From CAIXOA01 sp041653635 (lineage in GTDB: Archaea > Micrarchaeota > Micrarchaeia > Anstonellales > Bilamarchaeaceae): DNA of 64,000 bases. Below, piece by piece: positions 8,893 through 17,813 of the stretch. Position 1 is the stretch's first letter. Every line of letters starts with the position of its first letter. Position numbers and translations under genes: made by a program. The notes under the pieces are model-generated. The model had not been told where the DNA came from. It searched no databases and worked only from the letters and a program-made list of their open reading frames with translations. The stretch spans positions 310,001-374,000 of the forward strand of contig JBAZFC010000001.1 in NCBI GenBank assembly GCA_041653635.1, in the 5' to 3' direction.

Positions 8893-10700
8893 AGGTTTTG
8901 GGGAAGGAAATTGAGAATGCGGATTGGGGTTTCCTGCTCATCCTGCTCGCAAGCATGGCGCTGAACCTGGATTTCATTTCCCAGTTGAAGCAGATACCAA
9001 GCCCGTTATACGGGGGCGACCTGTACAACGGCCTCGGGGGGGTAAACCACATAATGGAAGGCGGAAACCCCTTTGAAAGCGCACAGATGGCTGGGGAGCC
9101 GCCCTGGGTGCCATGGCTTTACCATCTCTCGGTGGCATTGTTCTCCGGGTTGGGCGGGCTGGATGCGGTGCATGGGCTGCTTTATTTCTCCCTTGTGATT
9201 GAGCTGCTTTCACTGGTTGTCATGTATGCGCTCGCCTCGCGCGTCGTGGGGGACAAGAGGGTGGCTCTTGTGGCGGTGGTGCTTTTCTCCTCGCAGTTCC
9301 CGGCGTTCAAGTACGGCCAGATGGCGAATGCCCTGTTCATGCCCGGGATGCTGCTCGCGCTGTACCTGTTCGGCAAAAGGCAGGACAACCTGTCTGCGGC
9401 GCTGGTCGGAATCATGATCGGGCTGGCCGCCCTGACCAATACGCAGGCTTTTTTCGTGGCAAACATCATATTCGGGTTTGCGGCCCTGTGGTGGCTCTAC
9501 CCGATTTTCAAAAAGGGCGGGCTGGACGCAAAAACCGTGAAGGAGAATTCGGGGCTCATCTACAGGCTGGCGCTCATCTTCTCAATAGGGTTCATCCTTG
9601 CAATGCCGTTCTGGTTCGGGCCGATATTTGAGTTCCATGGCCAGACGCCGAATGATATACAAAACATCACTTACCCGGATGTCACGCAACTGCCGGTCTT
9701 CATCGGCATCTCGTGGGCGCTTATACTCTCGCTGCTGCTGCCGTTTGAGTTGAGCGGAACCGGTGCCATCTTTTCCATCCTCAACCTGGCGGGGCTTTAC
9801 TTCATGGCCAAAAACCCCGGCAAATACCAGTTCGCGGCAATACTTGTGGCAACGACGCTGGTGTGCATCCTGCATCCCATCATAACGCTTCCGCTCATCC
9901 ACAACCAGTTCATGAGCTCCATAATGCTGGAGAGGACGTCCCTCCTGACCGCGGCAATCCTCGTTGGGATTGGCGTCTTCGGCCTGATGGGGATGGCGGG
10001 GGGCGGGAAGAAGGGGACCGGGATTGCCGTTGCGTTCATCCTGCTGGCCGGATTCCATGTGGCAACCGGGTTGAGTGCGATGGGCTCTAACCAGTGGACT
10101 CTGGTCGGGAAGTCGCCGCTGTCCCCATATCACGCGGAACTTGCGGGCTGGATAAAGGAGAATACGGATGTGAATGACGTTTTCCTCACCACGAACGAGG
10201 ACGGGTTCATGATGAACGCGCTCACCGGCAGGAAGGTGGTCTCGTACAGGAGGGCGCACTCCAGCCCATATACGGACATGCATGAGCGCATGGCCGACCA
10301 GGCGGTGATGGTGTATGGGACGGATTCCGCGAAGACGCGGGAACTGCTGGACAAATACGACGTGAAATACCTGCTCGCGACATACAATTGGGTGAGCAAC
10401 GAGTTCCAGGTATCCGAAAGCGGTGAGCTGCTCGGCTTCTTTGACCCGCTGGACGTGCCTGACAATTCTTCAAACAGGGAATATTGGGACGAGAACGGGG
10501 TTTCGTACATATCCGTGACGATGAGCATGGACCCCGCGCCCAGGCCGAACGTCCCATTATATGATTTGATTGTGGCGCTTCCCTATATGGGGACGGATGG
10601 CGGGCCGGTGAGCCCCACGCTGATGCAGGAATTCCATGTCGTGAAGGCGGTGCAGGCAAGCGGGCAGAACGTATTTTTAATATACGAGCGGAATGGATAA
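8889..10700 (+). CDS. large multi-pass membrane protein, GT-C/oligosaccharyltransferase-like
   Basis: 603 residues from ATG 8889, which overlaps the previous stop (ATGA); an earlier in-frame start lies inside the epimerase and is rejected. About 12 hydrophobic helices follow a first lumenal loop with YGGDLYNGL (around residue 40), a place where GT-C enzymes usually carry an acidic motif. After the last helix (near residue 390) a soluble C-terminal domain of about 200 residues contains LAGWIKENTDVNDVFLT, as in PMT/STT3-like archaeal membrane proteins. Transfer of polyprenyl-linked sugar at the outer face of the membrane is inferred. No canonical WWD signature was seen. Confidence 0.6.
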   Translation: MKVLGKEIENADWGFLLILLASMALNLDFISQLKQIPSPLYGGDLYNGLGGVNHIMEGGNPFESAQMAGEPPWVPWLYHLSVALFSGLGGLDAVHGLLYFSLVIELLSLVVMYALASRVVGDKRVALVAVVLFSSQFPAFKYGQMANALFMPGMLLALYLFGKRQDNLSAALVGIMIGLAALTNTQAFFVANIIFGFAALWWLYPIFKKGGLDAKTVKENSGLIYRLALIFSIGFILAMPFWFGPIFEFHGQTPNDIQNITYPDVTQLPVFIGISWALILSLLLPFELSGTGAIFSILNLAGLYFMAKNPGKYQFAAILVATTLVCILHPIITLPLIHNQFMSSIMLERTSLLTAAILVGIGVFGLMGMAGGGKKGTGIAVAFILLAGFHVATGLSAMGSNQWTLVGKSPLSPYHAELAGWIKENTDVNDVFLTTNEDGFMMNALTGRKVVSYRRAHSSPYTDMHERMADQAVMVYGTDSAKTRELLDKYDVKYLLATYNWVSNEFQVSESGELLGFFDPLDVPDNSSNREYWDENGVSYISVTMSMDPAPRPNVPLYDLIVALPYMGTDGGPVSPTLMQEFHVVKAVQASGQNVFLIYERNG

Positions 10701-10711
10701 TGGGGATTGAA

Positions 10712-11611
10712 ATGAATTGCCTTGTGACTGGGGGGCTAGGGTTCATCGGCTCAAATATAGCGAAGAAGCTCATTGCCGATGGGAATAATGTTTGGATAAT
10801 TGACAATCTGCATACCGGCTCCTATGAAAACAAGCCCGAGGGCGCGACCGTGATTGAGGGCGTGAGCGGGAAGGTTTCGGAACTGGAATTGCCCAAGATG
10901 GATGCGGTCTTCCATGATGGGATTTACTCTTCTGCGCCGATGTACAAGGAGGACCCCACGAGATTGGCGAAGGCGCTTGATGATTTTTTGAGGATGCTGG
11001 ACTTCTGCAGGAAGAATGACTGCCCGCTGGTTTTTGCATCCACTTCTTCCGTGTATAATGGGGTGAAGCCGCCGCAGGGGGAGGATGTGGAGATAAAGCC
11101 TCTTGACCTTTACTCGGAAACCAGATTGTACATGGAGAGGATTTCCACATTGTATGTGAAATTGTACGGAATGAACATAGCGGGGCTCCGCTACTTCAGC
11201 GTTTATGGGCCCGGGGAGAGGGCGAAGAAGCAGTATGCGAACCTGGTTTCGCAGTTCCTGTGGGCGATGCAGAAGGGCGAGGCGCCGGTGATTTACGGGG
11301 ACGGGAGCCAGACCAGGGATTTGACCTATGTGGACGATGTGGTGAGGGCGAACCTGCTGGCTTCACAGAAGATAAAGGGCTTTGAGGCATTGAACGTAGG
11401 GACCGGGAGGACCTACACCATGAACCAATTGATTGGGATGCTGAATAAGGCGCTGGGGAAGGACATAAAGGCGAAGTATGTGGCGAATCCAATCAAGAAT
11501 TATGTGGATTTCACCCAGGCGGACACGCGCAAGGCGAAGGAGAAGATAGGGTTTGAGGCGCAGGTTTCGCTTGAGGAAGGGATTTCCAGATTGGTGAAGT
11601 TGTATTCCTGA
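10712..11611 (+). CDS. NAD-dependent sugar epimerase/dehydratase with Arg at the catalytic Lys position
   Basis: 299 residues from ATG 10712, which gives the standard MxxLVTGGLGFIGSN start; an ATG at 10700 overlaps the previous stop and would add four residues. Extended-SDR features are the GxxGxxG loop, the Ser motif ASTSSVYNG and YFSVYGPGERAKKQ. The catalytic Tyr is in LYSETRLYMER (near residue 137), where the usual YxxxK reads YSETR, so Lys is replaced by Arg. TYVDDVVRAN and DTRKAKEKIGF complete the family pattern. Last gene of the glycan operon. Activity may be altered, or the gene may serve a binding role; this is open. Confidence 0.83.
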   Translation: MNCLVTGGLGFIGSNIAKKLIADGNNVWIIDNLHTGSYENKPEGATVIEGVSGKVSELELPKMDAVFHDGIYSSAPMYKEDPTRLAKALDDFLRMLDFCRKNDCPLVFASTSSVYNGVKPPQGEDVEIKPLDLYSETRLYMERISTLYVKLYGMNIAGLRYFSVYGPGERAKKQYANLVSQFLWAMQKGEAPVIYGDGSQTRDLTYVDDVVRANLLASQKIKGFEALNVGTGRTYTMNQLIGMLNKALGKDIKAKYVANPIKNYVDFTQADTRKAKEKIGFEAQVSLEEGISRLVKLYS

Positions 11612-11657
11612 GCGCAGGGCTTATCGTTAATAATACTTATTCTACAAGTTCAGGACT

Positions 11658-14300
11658 ATGCTCACGAAGGATTCCCTCCGCGCACAGTTCTCCAAAGAGT
11701 GGGAGAAGCACTACAAGACGAAGGCATTGGAGGAGCACGGGTTCAGGAGGGGCAAGTGCGCGAAGTGCGGCAAGAACTTCTGGAGCATAGAGGAAAGGGA
11801 GCTGTGCGGGGACGCCTCCTGTACCGGATATACGTTCATAGGGAATGCGCCGAGCAATAAGAAACTGGGTTATGTGGAGACGTGGAAGGGGATAGAGAAA
11901 TATTTCACTTCGCACGGGCACGGGAGCATAAAATCCTATCCGTCCGTGGCGAGGTGGAGGGACGACTTATACTTCACTATTGCTTCAATTAATGGGTTCC
12001 AGCCGTATGTGGTTAATGGGGAGTTGGAAGCGCCGGCTAATCCTTTGATTATTCCGCAGGTGTGCATAAGATTCCCGGACATTGCAAACGTAGGGGTTAC
12101 GGGAAGGCACTATACTAATTTCGTGATGGTGGGGCAGCATGCCTTCAACACCAAGAAGACTGGATTGTTCTATTGGAAGGACGAGGCGCTGAGGCACGAC
12201 ATAGAATATCTCAAAAAATTGGGGGTGCACCCCAAGGACCTGGTCTTCCAGGAGGACGTTTGGATGGGCGGGGGCAACTACGGCCCCTGCATAGAGTATT
12301 TCTCCGGAGGGTTGGAGCTGGGGAATTGCGTCTTCATGCAATACGAGATTCTTCCGGATGGGGGGAGCAGGGAATTATCCACTAAAACGATAGATATGGG
12401 GGCGGGGCTTTCGCGGCTCTGCTGGATTACCCACGGGACGCCGGACTCTTATTCCGTTGTTTTTGGAAAAATGGTTCCCAAGTACAAGAAGAAATTCGGG
12501 ATAACGGTGGACGAGAAAAAATACCTGGAATTCGCCAAGAGGGTGGGCGGTCTGGATGTGGATGAGGTCGCGGACCCTGAGGCGGAGGTGCGGAGGATTG
12601 AGCAGGAGATTGGATATCCGGGATTTGAGAAGACGCTCGCGCCTTTGCAGGGATTGTATGCTTCCCTGGACCATTTGCTTACGCTTCTATTTACAGTAAA
12701 GGATGGGATGCTTCCCTCAAATGCTGGAGGGGGGTACAACCTGCGCATGGTGCTGAGGAGGGCGTTCGGGTTCGCGGAGGAGTTCGGCTGGGACGTTGAT
12801 TACGCGGAAATACTGGAGGGGCATGCGAAGGAATTGAAGGGCATATTCCCCGAGCTTGCGGACGGGGTGGAGAGCACTTCGGATGTTATTGAGGAGGAGA
12901 AAAGGAAGTACAAGGCGACTAAGGACGGGGCTGCGGGGAAAGTCACCAATATGCTCGGGAGGGGCATAGGGGAGAAGGAGCTGGTCGTGCTCTATGAAAG
13001 CCACGGAATTCAGCCTGAGATGGTTGCGGAGATTGCGAAGGCGAAGGGCGTGGACGTGAAGGTGCCCATGAACTTCTACGATAAAGTGAGGGGCAAAGAA
13101 GAGGATGTGGAGAAGGAAGCGGGCGGGGAGAAGAAAATAGACGTGGAAGGGATACCAAAAACCGAGGGGCTCTGGTATTCAACGGATGGGGCGTTCAAGG
13201 CGAAAGTGCTGAAGGTAATTGGAAAATTTGTGGTGCTGGACAAGAGCGCGTTTTACCCCGAGGGCGGCGGGCAGGTCGGGGACAACGGCGAGCTTGGCGG
13301 GGTGCGGGTGCTTAATACTACTAAACAGGCGGGAGTGGTCTTGCATCTGGTGGAGGATGCGGGAAAATTCAAGGAAGGTGCTACTGTGGAGGGAAAGGCA
13401 AATCTTGGGAGGAGGAAGAGGGTTTCAAAGCATCATACCGCCGCGCATCTTTTGAACGCGGCGTGCAGGGAAATCCTCGGCACGCACATCTGGCAGGGCG
13501 GCAGCGGCAAAAAGGAGGAGGAGGCGCACCTGGACGTTACGCACTACAAGAGGATTACGGACGAGCAGCTGAACGAGATTGAGGCGAAGGTTAATGATTA
13601 CATAATGGGGGATTTGAAAATAGAAGTGGAAGTGCTGCCGCGGAACGTCGCGGAGCAGAAGTATGGGTTTTCGCTTTATCAGGGCGGTGCGGTTCCGGGA
13701 AAGGAATTGAGGATTGTGAAGATAGGAGATGGTGGAAAACTGGTTGATGCGGAAGCCTGCGGGGGGACGCACCAGATGAACACCACTACGGGGGAGCTGG
13801 GCTATTTCAAAATCGTGAAAAGGGAGAGCGTGCAGGATGGCGTGGAGCGGATATACTATAAAGTTGGGGAAGCGGCCGTGAAATACGCGCAGGAGCGCGA
13901 GGCGCTGCTGAAGAGGGCGGCGGGCGTCGTGAGCGTTTCCGAGCACCAGCTGCCTGATGCGGTCGGAAGGTTCTTTGAGGAATGGAAGGCGCAGCGGAAG
14001 GAAATAGAGAAATTGAAGGAGGAGTTCATCTCTGCGCGGGCAGAGGAAATAATAGAAAGGAGCGCGAAGGAGGGCGTGGTGCAGGAGAAAATAGAGGAGG
14101 ATGCGAAGGCGCTCGCAAGGATTGGGGCGCTCGTCTCGGAGAGCGCAGGTGCTATGGTTATCCTCACTAATTCGCAGGGGAACGTGGTCTGTGCAGCCGG
14201 GAAGGGGGCAAAGAGGAACGCGCTGCAGCTGTTTGAGGAATTGAAGAAGAAGGGTGCGAAGGGCGGCGGAAATGAAAAAATGGTTTCCGGGAAACTATAG
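11658..14300 (+). CDS. alaS: alanyl-tRNA synthetase, archaeal type
   Basis: 880 residues, the usual length for archaeal AlaRS. The N-terminus carries an archaeal zinc-binding segment (CAKCGKNFW then CGDASC, residues about 34-56). The class II core follows with FPDIANVGVTGRH (motif 2 area) and GAGLSRLCW (motif 3). The editing domain has the metal site HHTAAHLLN (near residue 590) and EACGGTHQM (near residue 697). The C-terminus is a coiled-coil/oligomerisation region. A TATA-like stretch (TAATAATACTTA) lies about 25 nt upstream of the ATG. The stop overlaps the convergent PGI gene by 6 nt. Confidence 0.96.
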   Translation: MLTKDSLRAQFSKEWEKHYKTKALEEHGFRRGKCAKCGKNFWSIEERELCGDASCTGYTFIGNAPSNKKLGYVETWKGIEKYFTSHGHGSIKSYPSVARWRDDLYFTIASINGFQPYVVNGELEAPANPLIIPQVCIRFPDIANVGVTGRHYTNFVMVGQHAFNTKKTGLFYWKDEALRHDIEYLKKLGVHPKDLVFQEDVWMGGGNYGPCIEYFSGGLELGNCVFMQYEILPDGGSRELSTKTIDMGAGLSRLCWITHGTPDSYSVVFGKMVPKYKKKFGITVDEKKYLEFAKRVGGLDVDEVADPEAEVRRIEQEIGYPGFEKTLAPLQGLYASLDHLLTLLFTVKDGMLPSNAGGGYNLRMVLRRAFGFAEEFGWDVDYAEILEGHAKELKGIFPELADGVESTSDVIEEEKRKYKATKDGAAGKVTNMLGRGIGEKELVVLYESHGIQPEMVAEIAKAKGVDVKVPMNFYDKVRGKEEDVEKEAGGEKKIDVEGIPKTEGLWYSTDGAFKAKVLKVIGKFVVLDKSAFYPEGGGQVGDNGELGGVRVLNTTKQAGVVLHLVEDAGKFKEGATVEGKANLGRRKRVSKHHTAAHLLNAACREILGTHIWQGGSGKKEEEAHLDVTHYKRITDEQLNEIEAKVNDYIMGDLKIEVEVLPRNVAEQKYGFSLYQGGAVPGKELRIVKIGDGGKLVDAEACGGTHQMNTTTGELGYFKIVKRESVQDGVERIYYKVGEAAVKYAQEREALLKRAAGVVSVSEHQLPDAVGRFFEEWKAQRKEIEKLKEEFISARAEEIIERSAKEGVVQEKIEEDAKALARIGALVSESAGAMVILTNSQGNVVCAAGKGAKRNALQLFEELKKKGAKGGGNEKMVSGKL

Positions 14301-15005
14301 GACCGGAGTGAGCTTAGAGGGGTCGGAGAGGAAGTCAAACTTCTCCGGCTTGTTGTAGAACATCTCAAGAAGGTCGCCGAGCATCACTCCGTAGCGATGG
14401 TTTATCTGGCGCGGCACGAGCTTCTCCTGCTTCTTGATTATGTAGTAGGTGTTCTGCTTGTAGCCGAAGCGCGTGCAGAAGAACGCGGGCCCGTGGTTCT
14501 CCATGTATTCTTCATACTTTGAATCAAAGCTTGCGACTATGTTCGCAAGGATGAGGGGCGAATCCCCTGTGTTGTAAGAGACGTGGCCGTAGCCGGGCGG
14601 GATTATGAAGGATTCCTTTTCCCCGGCTTCAATGGTGATGCAATCAACGCTCTCGTCCTTGTGCTTGCGCTGGAGCACGAAGGAGGCCTTCCCCTTCAGG
14701 ACCTGGTAAACCTCGGGGTATGCCGCCCCCGCCTTGGAGGGCGGATGGTAATGCCCCAGCGTCTTGGAGTATTCGTCCCCGTAGAAGCGCGGCTCTATTA
14801 CGGTTATGTCGTAGCGGAGGTTCTCCCACTGGTGGACGCCCCGGAACATGTAATATGCGATTCCTTCGGGGCCCATGAGGTGCGGCTCCATCATCACTTC
14901 TTTCAATTCGGAAACCTTCCTCGTGGTGAAGGGCCATTCCTCCCCGTCCTTCAGCAGGGTGCGGCCAAGAAGCTCTAACCTGAACGGCTTTTCGTATAGA
15001 ATCAT
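14295..15005 (-). CDS. pgiA: cupin-type glucose-6-phosphate isomerase
   Basis: 236 residues. It interconverts glucose-6-phosphate and fructose-6-phosphate using a metal-dependent cupin fold, the archaeal alternative to classical PGI. Cupin motif 1 reads GHYHPPSKAGAAYPE, giving His, His and a later Glu as ligands (near residues 83-97). Cupin motif 2 is IPPGYGHVSYN near residue 140, with the fourth ligand His. It overlaps alaS at the 3' ends and is followed on the same strand's upstream side by a small unknown gene 4 nt away. Its role in gluconeogenic or glycolytic flux is inferred from family. Confidence 0.88.
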   Translation of the reverse strand: MILYEKPFRLELLGRTLLKDGEEWPFTTRKVSELKEVMMEPHLMGPEGIAYYMFRGVHQWENLRYDITVIEPRFYGDEYSKTLGHYHPPSKAGAAYPEVYQVLKGKASFVLQRKHKDESVDCITIEAGEKESFIIPPGYGHVSYNTGDSPLILANIVASFDSKYEEYMENHGPAFFCTRFGYKQNTYYIIKKQEKLVPRQINHRYGVMLGDLLEMFYNKPEKFDFLSDPSKLTPVL

Positions 15006-15009
15006 GAAG

Positions 15010-15384
15010 TCACTTCTTGTGGCGGCCGAAGGTTGCCTTGCGCGGAGTGCCGGACTTTATTTTTTCTGCCTTCAGTTTCGCGAGCAGCACCTGCAGGAAC
15101 GAGATGAACTCGTGGCGCTCCATTTCGTGCTTGGCGACGCCCTCCTCCAGGGAGTCAATGGTCTTGGAAAGGGACCCGTAAAGCTCCCTGCTGCGCGAGT
15201 CCATCCCCGGGTGCTCCATGTGCTCTATGAGGGACTGCTTTATGACGCGGAGGCGTGCCTCGAGGTTCCTCGCCTCGTCGCTCTCCTCCTCGAGGCGTAT
15301 CTCCATTGAGCGCGCCATGGCAGCTATCTCTGCCCAGGACTTGCCCTCAAGGCTTTTCCCGAGGCTTTCACCGTGCGGAAGCAT
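15010..15384 (-). CDS. small coiled-coil protein, unknown
   Basis: 124 residues from ATG 15384. The open frame extends further upstream, but that part lies across the promoter and start of the divergent gene, so the internal ATG is preferred. It is highly charged, mostly helical, with heptad-like stretches (RLEEESDEARNLEARLRV and SLSKTIDSLEEGVAKHE) and a basic tail ending FGRHKK. No membrane segment, Cys pair or known motif. It sits 4 nt upstream of pgiA and could be cotranscribed with it. The spacer 15385-15436 contains an almost palindromic AATATAATAAA that may act as TATA box in both directions. Confidence 0.55.
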   Translation of the reverse strand: MLPHGESLGKSLEGKSWAEIAAMARSMEIRLEEESDEARNLEARLRVIKQSLIEHMEHPGMDSRSRELYGSLSKTIDSLEEGVAKHEMERHEFISFLQVLLAKLKAEKIKSGTPRKATFGRHKK

Positions 15385-15436
15385 CACGGGAATAAAGACG
15401 GCAAATATAATAAAGGTTGGGGAAGAAAAGGGACGC

Positions 15437-16246
15437 ATGCGAAAGGCGCTATTTGCACTCCTGCTGCTCTCCCTTACGTATGCGGAATTCACGCTGACCG
15501 CCATGGATGTCCTGGTGGACGTGAATGCGCAGGGCGACGCGACGGTTACGGAGAAGCTGCATTACATCATAACCAGCTCTTATCATATATCCTTATACGA
15601 ATCAAACCTCGCGAAGACCGACATCGGCTCCTGGGGGGCGCTCATCGGCTCGGACGAGGTCAGGTCCCACCTGGACAACCGGGTGGTGAGCGTGGAGAAC
15701 GTGGTGGTGAGGCCCGCGCCCACTTCCAGGTGCAACCCGCTCGCCGAGCTGTGCCATGGGGAGCTGACTATAACATATGAGGCGAAGCCGTACGTGAGGG
15801 CGGATGGCGAGGAGGTGCCGGGGACGGGGATATTCACAGTGGAGCAGTACAAGCCGCGCACCACAAGATACACGCTCAACGAGGGCGCGCTGCAGTTCCA
15901 GACCAGCGAGCTGGGCGACGTGGTGCTGGGCGAGAACGAGCGGCTCTCATTCATGCTCCCTAGGGGCGCGAAGGTCGCATATGTGAACCCACTGCCCGGG
16001 AACACGGAGCAGACCGGGGACGGAAGGCAGCAGCTGAGCTGGGAGAACGAGGTGCTCGCGCACTTCTCCATGGTCTTTGAGAAGGAGGAGGGGCTGGACC
16101 AGGAAGTGATAGGGTTCTTCATAGGGGCGAGGAGCAAGCTTTATGACTTTTTGAGCGGGCCCCAGGGGCTGCCGGCCATTGCGCTGGTGCTCATACTCGC
16201 GGGCTCGTACCTCTACCTGCAGACCAAGCAGAAGAAGGCGGCGTGA
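15437..16246 (+). CDS. secreted, C-terminally membrane-anchored protein, unknown
   Basis: 269 residues. An N-terminal signal peptide (LFALLLLSLTYAEF) is followed by an external domain of about 210 residues rich in beta-type sequence, with two Cys near residue 97-103 (RCNPLAELCHG) probably forming a disulphide. A C-terminal transmembrane helix (PAIALVLILAGSYLYL) precedes a basic tail (KQKKAA), giving an outside-facing type I topology. ATG 15437 is chosen because the longer frame upstream overlaps the divergent gene. Its stop overlaps a GTG upstream of pheS. It resembles archaeal surface proteins of unknown function; no family is recognised. Confidence 0.7.
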   Translation: MRKALFALLLLSLTYAEFTLTAMDVLVDVNAQGDATVTEKLHYIITSSYHISLYESNLAKTDIGSWGALIGSDEVRSHLDNRVVSVENVVVRPAPTSRCNPLAELCHGELTITYEAKPYVRADGEEVPGTGIFTVEQYKPRTTRYTLNEGALQFQTSELGDVVLGENERLSFMLPRGAKVAYVNPLPGNTEQTGDGRQQLSWENEVLAHFSMVFEKEEGLDQEVIGFFIGARSKLYDFLSGPQGLPAIALVLILAGSYLYLQTKQKKAA

Positions 16247-16251
16247 TTCTT

Positions 16252-17688
16252 ATGATATTGCACAGGCAGGAGAAGATTTTGCTGAAGAAGCTGCGCGGAG
16301 CGGGCAAAAAGAACGTGGACGAGCTTTCGCAGGATATGGGCGAAAGGGACGCGTTCAGGAGGGCGGCGCTCTGGCTGCAGGAGAAGGGGCTCGCGGAAGT
16401 GGAGGAGAAATCCGAAAAGGGATACAAGAGGGGCGAGGAATGCGAACGCTTCCTGAAGGAGGGATTCCCCGAGGTGCGGGTTGCGGGGAAGGATGGCAAG
16501 GCAATCGGCGAGCTTGGGGAAGAGGAGAAGAGAATAGGATTGATGTGGGCGAAGAGGAATGGATGGATTGCCATTGAGAACGGAAAAATAAAGGCGGTGA
16601 AGAAGCCGGGCGAGTATGCGCTGGAGAAGGCGGCGCGGAACCCGGAGAGGGCGGGGAAGGGCGAGCTGGACACGCTGGTGGCGAGGGGGCTGCTGGTCGG
16701 GAGCGAACGGAAGAGCACCTTCATTTCACTTACTAAAAAAGGGGAGGAGGAAGCGGGAAAGGTCGGGGAAATAAAGGAGGAAATAGGCGAACTCACGCAT
16801 GAGATGATCACGAGCGGGAAGTGGAAGGGCGCGTCATTCAGCCCGTATGCGGTGGCGCCCGCGGCCGATGAGCCGATTGGAAAAATGCACCCGCTTACTA
16901 GGATGACCGAGAAGATAAGGCGGATATTCATAGAGATGGGATTTGAGGAAATGGAGGGGCCTATGCTGGAGAGCTCCTTCTGGAACTTTGACGCGCTTTT
17001 CCAGCCGCAGGACCACCCTGCGCGGGATTTGGCGGACACATTCTATATGGAAGGGAAAGGGGAATTGCCCGAGAAAAAATTAGTGGACAAGGTCAAGGGC
17101 AGCCATGAGAAGGGCTGGAAATATTCGTGGAGCCATGAGGAGGCGCGCCGGACGGTTTTGAGGACGCACACCACCGCGGTGAGCGCCAGGTACCTTGCGA
17201 AACTGGATGCGGAGCTGAAAAAGGGCGGGGACAAGGGCAAGAAATATTTCTGCGTCGGGAGGGTGTTCAGGAACGAAGCCACGGACTTCAAGCACCTCGC
17301 GGAATTCCACCAGGTGGAGGGGATTGTCGCGTGGGACGGGGCGAACTTCACGCACCTCCTGGGGCTGCTGAAGGAATTCTACAGGAGATTGGGCTTTGAG
17401 AAGGTGAGGTTCAGGCCGAGCTATTTCCCATACACCGAGCCGAGCCTGGAAATAGAAGTGTTCTTTGAAAGGAAGAAGGGCGGCGGGGGCGAATGGATGG
17501 AATTGGGCGGGGCCGGCATATTCAGGCCCGAGATGACCAAACCGCTCTGCGGGGTTTATCCCGTGCTCGCGTGGGGGCTCAGCCTGGAGAGGCCGATGAT
17601 GCTGATGGAGGGGCTGGACGACATCAGAACCTTCTACAAAAATGATTTGGAGTGGCTGAAGACGAGCAGGATTGGAAAGGATTATTAA
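16252..17688 (+). CDS. pheS: phenylalanyl-tRNA synthetase alpha subunit
   Basis: 478 residues from ATG 16252 (a GTG at 16243, overlapping the preceding stop, would add three). The N-terminal third contains winged-helix units typical of archaeal/eukaryal PheS. The class II catalytic core includes RVFRNEATDFKHLAEFHQ (motif 2, near residue 342) and GGAGIFRPEM, with WGLSLERP as motif 3 near residue 440. It forms an (alpha-beta)2 enzyme with PheT, whose gene lies 45 kb away at 62870 rather than next to it. The last 48 bases recur in altered form at 17752-17799. Confidence 0.95.
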   Translation: MILHRQEKILLKKLRGAGKKNVDELSQDMGERDAFRRAALWLQEKGLAEVEEKSEKGYKRGEECERFLKEGFPEVRVAGKDGKAIGELGEEEKRIGLMWAKRNGWIAIENGKIKAVKKPGEYALEKAARNPERAGKGELDTLVARGLLVGSERKSTFISLTKKGEEEAGKVGEIKEEIGELTHEMITSGKWKGASFSPYAVAPAADEPIGKMHPLTRMTEKIRRIFIEMGFEEMEGPMLESSFWNFDALFQPQDHPARDLADTFYMEGKGELPEKKLVDKVKGSHEKGWKYSWSHEEARRTVLRTHTTAVSARYLAKLDAELKKGGDKGKKYFCVGRVFRNEATDFKHLAEFHQVEGIVAWDGANFTHLLGLLKEFYRRLGFEKVRFRPSYFPYTEPSLEIEVFFERKKGGGGEWMELGGAGIFRPEMTKPLCGVYPVLAWGLSLERPMMLMEGLDDIRTFYKNDLEWLKTSRIGKDY

Positions 17689-17699
17689 AGATGGCGCGG

Positions 17700-17750
17700 G
17701 GGGTTATGAGTACCCTAGAGAGAAGGGGGGTGTCCCCCCTTCCTCTTGGA
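17700..17750 (+). repeat. 5'-truncated third copy of the tRNA-leader hairpin element
   Basis: This stretch aligns with the last 50 nt of the structured elements in front of tRNA-Gly (36280-36328): shared TATGA-TACCCTA-AGAGA, a 9-bp hairpin (17722-17730 with 17734-17742, all G-C rich), then TTCCTCTTGGAG against TTCTTCTTGGAG. A small hairpin GGGT/ACCC occupies the same place as GGTA/TACC in the tRNA copy. The 5' half of the element is missing and is replaced by the pheS end. It directly abuts the duplicated pheS tail. A transcription-termination role for the hairpin is possible. Confidence 0.55.
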
Positions 17751-17751
17751 G

Positions 17752-17799
17752 AATGACCTGGATTGGCTCAAGGGCAGCAGGGTTGGAAGGGATTACTAG
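17752..17799 (+). pseudogene. duplicated, diverged 3' end of pheS
   Basis: Read in frame from 17752 this encodes NDLDWLKGSRVGRDY followed by TAG. The true pheS ends NDLEWLKTSRIGKDY followed by TAA (17641-17688). The two 48-bp segments share 37 identical bases, with most differences synonymous or conservative, so the copy evolved as coding sequence before it was detached. No further pheS sequence lies upstream of it; the hairpin element abuts it instead. It looks like the leftover end of an older or foreign pheS allele after recombination or insertion at the 3' end of the gene. Confidence 0.7.
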
Positions 17800-17813
17800 A
17801 CGGGGCTAGATGG

